Of a stretch of DNA of 64,000 nucleotides, positions 26,701 through 38,700 are shown piece after piece. The notes under the pieces are model-generated. The model did no database searches. It saw nothing but the letters and a program-made list of their open reading frames with translations, and was not told where the DNA came from. The position numbers and the translations under genes were made by a program. Numbering within the stretch: the stretch's first letter is position 1; every line of letters starts with the position of its first letter. The stretch comes from Lutjanus erythropterus (Eukaryota > Chordata > Actinopteri > Lutjaniformes > Lutjanidae): positions 12,596,833-12,660,832 of the forward strand of contig CM034591.1 in the NCBI GenBank assembly GCA_020091685.1. The letters run 5' to 3'.

Positions 26701-29700
26701 TAGCCTGTGTGTCCTTGTTATTGTATTTATAAGCCATAGAGTCAGTTAGATTGGTGGACAAGATGGACCTCTGAGAGAGTGTGTAATAAAAACCAAAGGC
26801 TGACATTGATAGATGGCTGGGTCAGCTTGTGGCTATGGAGAGCTGAGGTGTTGGTAACATCCAATTGAGTCTAAATGGCTCTGGGTCATAAATGGGCTAA
26901 GAGGTTAAAAGGTGGGGAGTGGTAGTGCTTTTCACACGTGATAAGCCTAATATAAGCTGGACCAAAGGGTAGAGGCTGAAGAGGACAGAGAATTGGTTTC
27001 TAAGCAAGCAAGAGGCCTGTCCAGGCCCTCAGTGCATAAAATATCGTGACTGGTCTGAAATGAATTCTGATTCTGCCGATATCACAGGCTGTTAAGAAGA
27101 CGCTTTAATTACGCGTCAGAGCTTAATAAGTAATGGGAAAGTAAATCTGGCAACTCACTTGGTAAAATTTGGAATTTAACTATTCAACTAGTTTCATGAT
27201 CAATTAATTAATTGTGCAAAACGGCAAAAAAAAAAAAAAAAAATGCTATTTTCAGCCTCTCAAACATTGAGATTTTTGCTTTTCTTCGTTTAATATCCAA
27301 TGTATCCAAAATGTGACATTTAAAGAAATCACCAGGGACTTTGAGAAACTGGAACAGACATTTTTCACTATTTTCTGACATTTTATAGAAACTGTAGCCT
27401 CAGATTAAACATGGCATTAATTTTAGTCGTTGTTGTTATTTGACTTTATTTGATCTCTAATAAATAAAAAAAATTTAACTTCAGGCAAGGAGATTTATAA
27501 CCCACTTTCTAACCCTGTGTGCACATGATGCGAGTATGTCTGTGGTTTGTTTTTTGAGGTGTCTGAAACAGACAGCAAAGTTGCTATTTACAATTATTGC
27601 TCAGCATCAGTCATGATAGGTTGAGCCAATCACATTCTTTTAACACTACAAATTTAACTGCCCATCTTAAGAGCTGTCATCCTGAGCATTACAAATGTTC
27701 CATGAATATGTGAAGAGCGAAGAGAAACAGGCACCAGTGAAAAGAACCTGTCTGCAGCAGTTTTCTTTTTATGCCCAGCAAATGTGTACATTTTGGAAAG
27801 CATTGTATTTTATGTCTGCATCTGCCCGTGGGCCATTACAATAAGGGTAGGCATAATAATATGTTAATTCCAATACAGGAGAGGCTTGATGTTCTCTGCA
27901 ATTAGGTAGAACATAATATGTGCATATATCTATATTTGCAATCGGCCAAAATGAGTTGGAAAATATCAGCATATCAACAAAAATCTGTTTTTGAATTTCT
28001 AAACAGTATTTTAAAATATTGCTCATTTCCTGCTTGACACAGGAAAAACTGTTTAGTACAGCTAATTAATACAGATAAAGCTACAGTAATTTTCAGTGAG
28101 TTTTACACCCAAACAAAAGTGCATGTGTGCCTGTGATACTGAAAACATGCATCTGGCCGATATTTTTCCATCTCTGGAAAAAAAATCATTATTATATAAA
28201 TATTTGCCTGCTGAAATAAAAAATTTTGGGACAGTTTACCTTTATTTGATAGTGACAGCTGTAGATACAACAGGAAAGGGGGTAGAGACAGAAGGAATGA
28301 TACGCAGCTAACAGGCCACAGGTGGGAGTCAAACCGGCGGTCACTGCAGAGGACTGATAGCATCAGTACTTGTGGCAGACAACTGAGCCACAGGGGCACC
28401 CTGTCACTGGCATATTTTATCAGCTGTTGATATTTGGCATTAATTCTAAAAGCTGACCAATGACAAATAATGGGGACAGCACACATTGGAGGACTGTGAT
28501 GCACGATATGCCGAGGTGACAGTAACCTCCTGGCCATTTCATCGTGATCACTTCTTCAGTTTGCAGCTGATGCAACTCTATGTGACACATGGCAAAAGTA
28601 ATTAGTCAGCTGCAGCTTCCATACCGTTTGATAATCTGACTGTTGCTATGATCCAATTACTTTGTTGAGGACCAATGACCAGATCTGCAAAAACATAACA
28701 CAAGTTGTAATAAACCGCTGTTTACCTTTAAGCATGTATCAGCAACTGACTTTTGGGTTTCTTCAGCGGATGTTTAAAATTTAAAACTGCTGCAGTAATA
28801 TTTAAGCAATGCATGCACCAAACCCAAATAAAAACTGGAGCAAAAGAATGAAAACATGCATTAATGGAGAAAACATCTTTCTTTTCCAACAAAACTAACA
28901 GGTAAACCACAGCGAGGCAGCCCAGTAGTCTGAAGAGGAAAACAGTCGTTTGTTTGTTCTTTTTACCACACAGAAGTACATGTTTTGTTCAAAGGAGCTC
29001 TACTGTGAATACTGCTGACAAGTAAACATTGTAATTAATGAAGACATTTAAATATATTGGGGACAATTAGACTAATCCATGCTAATGCAATGCCCCTTTC
29101 TTTTATCTCTGTACAGAAACTAAACACAGAGGTTGTGGTTGATTGAGCAGGACAGTAGATTAAGGTGATCCTTCCAACCTGGACTCTTCACATTTTCATC
29201 TCTTTATGCACCTGATTGGATAATCTCAGCTTCCTGTCCAGACCCTTAAGAAAATCCCACCATGATAAAGCTTCTGTGAGGACAGACTGGATAATTCTGA
29301 TGTGCTTAAGGCATCACTGTTTATCTTAAAATACACTATTAGCACGAAATGCTTTTACAGAGATATGTACAAAGAAGAAAAGATTACTTTATTTGTAAGT
29401 TGAAATAAGTTGACTGGAACTGCTAAAGCGAAAAATCCAGCCAGACTGAATACAAGGTGAGGCCAAGGGAAGAGCGATATTAAATAATTGGGAGCTTTTT
29501 TCTGACTGTGACAAAATAATTAAAATTAAAGAAATGGGGAAGCAATTAACAGTTACTGATGAAAATTTCTAGGAGCCGATGTCAAGGCCACCAACACAAT
29601 TAACACCAATTCTGTTATAAATTCACAATTTTGAGTTTCCTCGAGCTCTAATGACTAGTTATAAAGGGGCAGGAAGCCTAGAACACTAACATATTATATT

Positions 29701-32700
29701 ATGCCTTTTCTGTTTAATGCATTTATGGAAGGGATTTTATTCATTTATTTTTTATGGCAAAAGGTGATTATTGAAGTTGTACTTTAAGTACCTTAACGAT
29801 TAGTCAAGCTTGTTCCACAAAGACATGTAGTCAAACAGGGTCCTGCTTTAAGTGCTGTTGTGTCTGTAATTTGGGTCACCAGGGTGGATCTGAACGGTGC
29901 TATCTGAGAACTTTTGTCCTACTCAAGGGTTGTATGTTTATGTTCCTGTCGATGAAAAAGCTCAAGTCAGAGGTCTATAATTACAGTAATTTTATTGCTG
30001 TATTTGCAATTAAATGCATGAGAAATTTGGGTTGATAGAGTAGCTGTTCTGTTTTTTGACTGGACCTACTGGTGGGTGATATTAGGTTTGCTGGCAATGC
30101 CTGGTTGAGGGAACTATTCAGTATAATTTTAGCTTTCATCATCAAGACAGAATCTCCAGTGTCATGTTGGAGTCAGAGTAGACCTCCTTCAAAATAAGAG
30201 GAAGAGGCAGTCCAAAACATGGTTGATGTTTACTGAACTACTGCTAACTCAGCAGAAAACATGCTTAGAATTACCATGTAGTATGAACGTGAGCCACAGA
30301 ATGTGATCTGTGATAGGCTTTAAGGGCTACATCTTCAAGCTCTCAAAAAGTATGTTAGGGCTCAAGTAAAAAATGAGATATATCTGAATTAAAATAGACA
30401 TGCAATAAAAAATCTACACCAACATAACACAAACAACCAGGCTTTTGTTTTGTCTGTATTTTTTTTTATCATCTCTTTTCAACCATAAAAAATTTCAGCA
30501 CCAAAGCATATGGATTTTTTTGTGGGGCTAAATTGACTGAGAAGTTGTTGGGCTTGCAGTATTGGCCTTCACCAGTGCAGTGTAACCATTTCTGGGGCCA
30601 AACTTATCAGAAATCTTATTCTCCTGCACCTATGAGAGATTGGCTCTTAATGAAACTATCTCAAAGTCATAAAACTGTAAAAGGTGGTTGGAAAGAAAGG
30701 GGTGAAAATAAAAAAAGACATTCTCATGGATTTGCAAGGCAGGAAATTTACTGGGTTTTCTGGGGACCGTGTGAGGCAGACCACTCTGTCAAGTCAAGGT
30801 TAGCCTGAGCAGTGATCAATACTTCAATCTCAATAAAACAGCTCAATAGCTAAAGATTGATGGGAAGAAGGAAACACAAGGTGGGGAAAAGAAGGATAGA
30901 AGGAGTGATACAAATGCCAACCTTGTCATAATGTTAGCAGGGCAGTAATACATTTGTCTCATCACAAAGGATGGAGCTCTTCTATAGTGGCAGGTAATGT
31001 GCTGTACTATAGACAGATTAACTCAATTGCTGTCATACCTTACAGCCCCAAATCAATATCATATATGTTTGCAACCTTCAAACCAGAATAAATAAATGCA
31101 GGTAGAGAGACAAACAGCCTGATAGATGTCACACCAAACACTGAGAGATAAATGGACGGACGAAGGGACAAAGGAAGGGTGGTGAACAGTAGCATACCCT
31201 TCACAGAACCCTACTGAGTAATGTGTTTGTTGTAAACATGAGCAGAAAAAACATCAGCAATCATATCACATCAGTCTCAAACTGGCGACTAATTGCAACA
31301 TTCTTCCTGAATATTTGCACTGTATTGCTACCGTGTCACTATCCGTTATTGTGCTGTGGCCTTGTCATGTTGGTGCTTCAATGTGGGAGCCAGCAAACAC
31401 TTACTTGTAAACTGTGCCTCCGTTTCCATGGCCAAGCTGCTCTTGGTAGTGGATGTCTTGGGCATTTATCTGCAGAGCCACAAAAACACACACAGGTACA
31501 CAAAAGGTACTTTGATGTTATAACATGAGAAGACACGCAACCAGTGGATGATCTGTGTAACTACACAGGTGAGAGGGAGAAGGGGGGGGTACATTGTCAC
31601 CAGAGGCTATAAACAAGACAAGCATTCAGGTCACTCCAAGTTCAGCAACATAAGGAGAGAAAACACAGAGGGGCAGGAGGAGGAGAAGAGGAGATCAATA
31701 CAACATTTGCTGTCCAATTTATAAAAGGACATTGTGCTTGGGTGAGTGGGGGAGTGACTGATGTAGAGTTTAACGACAATTTGTTGGCTGTTGTCGTTCT
31801 AGTCTACTTTGATAAAAAAAAAAAAAGTGTCAGAGGCTGGTAATATAATGTAGCCTGACACAACATAGCTGGTCTAATGTTTCCTCTTCTTGCCCATTTT
31901 CAGAATACCAGTCAAAATTTTCCTGTAGGATAATTTTGTAGTTCTGATTTAAGTTAAGTTGGTCTAGACCTGCTCCTTATGAAAAGTGCCTTGAGATAAC
32001 TTCCATTAGGATTTGGTGCTATTATACATACAAATAAAAATTAAGTTGAATATAGAAGATTAAATCTGTTATGTCACTAATGATGGAGTAGGTTAACGCA
32101 CTGCCTGTCTGATGATATTGTGCGGATAATCACAAAAATAAACAATAAGGAAAACATTTCACAAAAGCTCTACAGTTATAAATGACACTTTTAAGACTAA
32201 CCAAGAGCCTTCTCCTCATATAGGTGTTTATTTTAACTGAAATTAATTGAACTACACCGGATAGTCATTCATGAATGTATTTTCACAAATTATCATGTAG
32301 TGTTGATCCTGGTATTGAGTACTGGAGTGAAAATTACTGTATTCTAACAGTGACTATTGTGTTTGAATCTCTCAAAGCGATAGTTCACCCCAGAATGAAA
32401 TTTCACTCAATATCTACTCACCCCTAGCTGATGTGAGGATGGGTGAAAATCTCCAGTTCTGTTTCTTCAGCAGAAAACAGCGTTTCAGCCAAATCCAGTA
32501 CAACTGAAGTGAATGGTGACCAGTTTTAAAATGTAAAAAAATAACACAAAAAAAACACAAAATGTCTCCATACTGCTTGTGTGATGTAATCCAAGTGTCC
32601 GTAAGCCACGACAATAAAATCTGACCCCAAAAGACACCATTTACACCATGTTTTTAGCCTAAATGTCAACTGTAGCCTCTCAGACCTGATCCTCGTGCAC

Positions 32701-35700
32701 ACGCCTGAAGCGGGTACACAGGCTCTCGCCCAAGCAGCGCAGCTGCAGCAAAGAAATGATGTTCCTTTTCTATGTCAAAGTCCTTTATTTTCTTCTTTGT
32801 TGAAAGTTTGCGAAGTCAAGTCACTATTTCTGAGCAGATCTTTCTCTGTTGTCTGCGTCGCTGCCAGGTAGCATGTAAACACAGACGTGAAGGTATCGTG
32901 AGATCTCGTATATCTCCTGTTGCGCCACTTGGGGGAGATTGTATTGGATTTGGCTGCAGCGCTGAAGCTCCGGGAGTGTTTTGTGAACTGGAGATCTTCA
33001 CCCATCCTCACATCAGCACAGGGGTGAGTAGATTTTGAGTGAAATTTCATTTTTGGGTGAACTATCGACCATAAGTGAGAATGTTCCATCTTTTAAATAT
33101 GTACATTAAATTAGGGCTGCACAATCTGGTTAAAAAAAATATTTCGACAGATATTATGATTGCAATACACTTCACCATTAGTAGAAGTGATTATTTTTGC
33201 AACACCCTTCTAATTTTGACAAAAAACAAATGAAGTCATGATGGGGTGTTGGGGTCTGTACCATGTTTTCTTATAACTGAAAAACAAGATTTGCAGGTTA
33301 GAGCATCTCTGCAGCAGAACGGTCCTTTGACAATACTTTGAGTAATTATACAGCCCTACATTAAATACATTTCACATCCAATTTCTGCCAAAATAACCAA
33401 AAGCATTTTTACATTTATTAACATATTGTCTATTTGGATACATACCTTAATTTCGACACTGAGAATGCATTTGATTTACAACATCTATCTATTAAGGTCA
33501 ATAATCAAAGTAATTTATTTCATTAATTAATTTTATTCTTAATTACATTTTTATTAAAAAATGTGTATCAAAGTCCTTTTCATGTAATGAATATGACGTA
33601 CAATAGAAAAATTATAGTGTTCTGAAAATCCCTGAATTGATCCATACAACATAAAAAAGTTTTAAAACATTAAGAACAAAAACCACTGCTTACATTTGGA
33701 ATTTACAATGTCCAGTTAATAAGTCAGCAGTTGGTTCAACATGTGTATGACTGGTTTGTGAGTCTGTGTGGCGCTCATTGAGGTTGCAGGCAAATGGTGT
33801 CCTGTCAATACGCCAGTTTTGTCTGGATGAATGCCCACCTATACTGTGGCTGATACGATATCAATGTGGAGCTGCCAAAACTAATGTTGTACAGACAGAA
33901 AGAGGCAGGAATCACAACATACATGTAGGCCTGAAGCAATAATTACTTTATTGACTTATCAAGGTCAGCATAAAGTGTTTTTCTTTCAGAGAAACTGACC
34001 GAGATCATGTCTATATATCGTACAAAGTCTGTCCATGTTTGTGTGTGTTTGTTTACATAAGAATGGCACCAACGTTTTAATCAACATGATGTCACAATAA
34101 ACAGCAGGGGTTTCCCCACCATTATAAGACTTGAATGCAGCACTAAGCATTTTATCACAGTGCCGTAGTTGAATGAACAAGAAATGAGTATGCTGAGACA
34201 CATTTTGCTATTATTTCTAGCTGTGTTGCTTCCATCCTCTCATCGTCTGCCGTCTGAATTAAAAGTTCATTGCTATTTTAAAGGGTGTACTTGCACTATT
34301 TATGCTATTATATTATCACTGACATAAAATGGTCTTAAAATTAAAATACTACAATATATCGCAATTATTTCTGGGACAACATATTGCCCAAGTAAATAAA
34401 TTCTGACAGGCCTACATGCATGTAAGCATGCGTGCACACAACACATACAACCCCCCCCCCCCCCCGCCAATTCAACTCGATTGATTAGATAACACAATGA
34501 AAGTAGGGAGGTAGAGAGAATGAGAGGAGATGGATGAAAGGATGGAGGAAAAGGGAGAGAACAACTCTATTAGTTCACTGTGTTACAGCAGAAACCTGAG
34601 AGGCTGCTGGCTTAATTGTCTTTCTGACACGCTAGCCACTCCGTGTGTGTGTGTGGGTGTGTGTGTGGGTGTATTTATAAAAGAGGGAGAGACATGACTG
34701 TAACAGGCTCACGCTCAGGAGCCTACAGACCCACTGCTCCCAGTGCGGCGCAATGAAGAGACGATAACCAAATACACACTCTGTCCAACATGCCCTCAAT
34801 TGGCATCACAGAAAATCAATAGAGGAGCCAACCACTGTGAGAATGTGCTCCAGTCAGTGGAAACTAGGTGTGAGAGCAGGAGCAGTGAGATAACAGCAGT
34901 CAAATTCTACTTAAACCCAAAACACAGGCTCACCTGCCCATTTGTCAAGATCCTCTTCAGCTCAGCAGATGATTTTTTTAAGCTGGAGGACAGAGCACAG
35001 CACAGTCACAGTGACTTAAGTATCACAGACATAGTTCTACTCATCTGTCAACCATCCAACTGAAGTTTATTCCAGGTAGTGAAACATGCTCCTCGTGCCC
35101 TAGCAAGCTCACCTGTTGTTAGCCATGGAGTCTGGGACAGCATGAGTGCAGTCATTGGATGGGTTAGGTCTTGTATTAACCTGCAAACACATACACACAA
35201 ATGTGAGAGGACCCACACACACGCACACACAGACACACACACACATTTAGTGGTCAAGGCCAAAAGACAGGCAGACAGACAGACATATGGCCAGACCCCC
35301 TAATGAACAAGAACAAAACACAAGCTCTCAGTTCAGCCTGAAGGTTAATTGGCTTTCGTAGGAGAGAGGGGAGGCAGACGAAGAAGAAAGAAAGAGGTGT
35401 CCACATAGAGGAGGGGAGAGGATGACAGACAGCAAAAGGAAAAAGGGAGGAAAGGAGAGGAGAGTGGAACCAAAAATATATTTGAATAAAAGTACAGAAA
35501 TATGGCTTAAAACTAGAGGAAATGAGACAGATAACACAGAATTTGGCAAACGGTTGGAGGAAAAACTTAAAGGGATAATTTGGACCCCCTGACCTTAATA
35601 ATTTGGATTATTCTATGTGGGGTTGTATATGGTTCTTGTTGATAGTTATTGTAAAAACTACAGTAGATCCAAACTGTCAAAAATCAATATCAGTGTAACA

Positions 35701-38700
35701 ATTATACACTATATTTTTGCTATTTAGGGCCCCACTGATGTATCATCAACTGATATTATTGGATAGATATTGGTCTTTCCCCACAGTATCGGTCTATAGT
35801 GGTAATGGCATATATGTTGTCCAATTTGTGCCTAAATCAAAGAATATAATCAGATTGTTTTTGTCAGCTTTAAAGGCACTCTATGTGTATATTTGATTCC
35901 TTTTCTTGATTAACGTCTAACAGTTTTTGCTTTATTTGTGTATTTTTATTTATAGTTATTATTTTTAAAAGTGAAAGTTTACCGTTTCAGTGTCCAGATG
36001 TCATTTTGGACGTTTCTTATTAAAAAAACAAAATATCCTGCCTCCATTACAAATCTTTGACACAAGTGTTAAACACTTTTGAGAAACCACTGCAAAAATG
36101 GGTTTATGCAGATATTCTATATTCTGTATAGATAATATTGACTGATATATATTGACATCAGAATTTTTTTTAGTCTCTAATATTGCTATCAGCCCAAAAT
36201 ATTCACTATCAGAAAGGCCCTGTTGTTATTGTGTTACCTCTGTGAATCAGAACTAAACATTTAAAATACATAAGTCTTATAAGTGGCTAAAATGCCTTTT
36301 GTTGCTGGGCCTGTCCACAACAGCACATTGCTAAGCTTCTGTGGTGGTGCAGGAGGGCGTGTCGACCGGCATATACTGTAGGTAATACACTGACTATCAA
36401 TAAGTACCTCATACAGCCCCACATCCAATAATCATAAATATCCCTTGAAGTTAAGACATGAAGAAATTCATGCCTCATTGGGGATACCGTTCTTTGCATC
36501 TATTCATCGACATCTATGTTTACTCCAAAGACCTCTATGCTCAACCCAGATATCGTACACAAAAGAAGAGACAAGACGCTGTAAAGGGGATACTAAAAAT
36601 AACACGTTTAATTGAGGTCAAAAGGCCGATGTGTTGGGTCCACTAAAGCACAGGGATTCTCTCTTTAATTAGTGCCCAGGAAGACCTAATTTAAACAGTG
36701 TACAAGACTCCCCTCAGCCAATTACTTTTATATTAAAAACAGGAGAAAAGAGGGGAAAGATTACCAGAGGACTAAAGGTTTTTTGGAAAACATCATCTTC
36801 TCAAAACAGACCCCCTGACCTTAAAAAAAAAACCTGACACAGATCAGTGGTTGTTACCAAAGCCCCTCAGAGGATACATTAAATAAAGCACTTCCAGTAT
36901 TTGAAAGGGGGGCTTATTTTATTACTGAAATGGAGATGGATATAATATGGATCATCTGGAGAGATGGAGGGGGTGTCAAGTCATTTAACCCATGGTAATT
37001 AGCAATGAGTTTCAATAGTAACATATGCCTAACATAAAATGGGGAGGTCTGTGGAAGGCCATTTGTAAATGGCAGAGGGGGCTTGTAATGACAATTTCAT
37101 GGCTGAACAATGACATCTTCTTACTGACTTAGTTTTTGCTCTAGCCAACGCTGATGTTCTTTCTATCATATGGAATGAGAGGATCAAAATACTCTGGAGG
37201 GGAGATAAAGATCATTTCAACAAAACACTTTGCTCTTATCCCAGCATTAGAAACAAGAATATAGGGAGACAGAGATGGAGAAAAGCCCTGGAACAGCCAC
37301 AGACAGCCATCCCCATACATAAACATAGACGAGGGGAGCAAGAAAATGAGTGAAAGAAAAGGAGAGCCTTGACTTCAATTGACATTTCAATAAGTGGAAC
37401 ACAGCGTTACCAATCCATTTGCCTCAACTTCCCTCCCTCTCCTCTCCTCCCCTCCCCTCGTTCTCTGTGTAAGGCAGCTGAAACAATTATTGAGATAGGT
37501 ACCTTCAGGCCATGTATGTTCCGGATCCCTGGAGTCTTGCCGGCTGAAACAGTAATTGACTAGATTGTAGAACACATCACTGGGCCATTTACAAATGTGC
37601 TGAAAAGGAATCAGTTCTTTATAAAGAGAAAAAAAAGATGAAATGAAATGAGGGTTACTCGGAAATTAGTTGTAGACAAGAGAGTGATTGAGATGTTGGG
37701 CTCTTGAGACAGCTGGTGGGAGGTGGTAGGAAGGAAAAAAAAACAGAATCGCAGAGTTAGAGAAAAGAGAAGGAGGCAGAAAGAGAGAGCCAGATACAGA
37801 GTAAAAGAGAGGGACAATAAAATGTTTCGTCACTTTGCCCTTGGGGCCTGTTAGTGATTATGTATGACTTTGAGTGGTGAGAAAAGTATATGAAGATATA
37901 AAAAAAGGTATGTGAAAAAAAGCTCTCTTAGTGGAAACCAGTTCAGGAAGAAACTGCACAATGCCAAGGCTTAGCCCGAACACAGGCTTGCAGTCTCAAT
38001 GTCCTTGGAGCAAAAGAAATGTAGATTTATAAATGACTGTCAACACAATAACAGAAAGAGCCAATGAATTTTAATGTTGTCCAGAGGCTGCACTGTGACT
38101 TCTAGCCACCACATGCTCCCATTTTCCTATTATCTGAACATAGCACATGTGGTTTAACCAAATTTCAGTTGAAAGTTGTGATATTTTGTGAAGTGTGAAT
38201 ACTTTTTATATATTTAAAATCTGCTTGTTGTGATTTGTTGTCAACACATTAATTACAAAGATGTATTGAGCCTTTCAGCGTTACGGATCCATGATAAACT
38301 GTAACATGTCACTCCGTACCTCGTGGAAAAATCTGAAGAGGGTCCGGCAGCAGCCCATTCATGCGTTGTTCATGCATTGTGTTGCAGTACTAAAGGGGGA
38401 CAACAAAGTTGCAAATCGTTTAGAGCAATGGTGGTTTGAAGTGATTATTACACATACTGAAATTGAAATATATTAACAGAGGTTGTATGAGGTAGGTTAC
38501 TTATCCATAATAAAGTGTATTACCTACAGAGGATGGCAGTTGACACGCCCCCCAGTTTGGAGAAAAAGCAGGAGTACCAATGTACCCTGTATGGACAGGG
38601 TCAGCAGCAAAACATATTTTGTTTATTTTCCCATTGGAAAAGGCTGTTTGACAGCAAGATAAAGGTGTGAAAATATTCTAAATATAGTGTACACATAAAC

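Larger units (their letters stand above)
20829..31404 (-). other. 10.6-kb intron between exons 9 and 8
   Basis: The longest intron in the window. Several dispersed repeats are listed separately (20930-21560, 23295-23705, 24580-24735, 24935-25145, 25796-26132, 27180-27440, 28235-28403). Open frames such as 28103-28537 (minus) and 30533-30808 (plus) show no family resemblance and are taken as chance. Confidence 0.65.
31470..34933 (-). other. intron between exons 8 and 7
   Basis: Holds a LINE/SINE tail-like piece near 31960, a 690-bp TIR element, a precise hAT MITE and a run of 15 C at 34451-34465. The remainder is featureless. Confidence 0.65.
35181..37502 (-). other. intron between exons 6 and 5
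   Basis: Begins (at the exon 6 side) with CA-rich sequence at 35204-35246, then a family B element at 35571-36448. The stretch 36650-37120 is repeat-poor, with TTTAATTAG and GGTAATTAGC words. Confidence 0.6.

Noticed and set aside
28103-28537. 144-codon open frame, minus strand
   Set aside because: Overlaps the SINE-like element and has no recognisable domain; unlikely to be a gene.
32772-33089. open frames of 88 to 104 codons on both strands
   Set aside because: They lie in the arm of the TIR element at 32378-33067 and are not protein-like.
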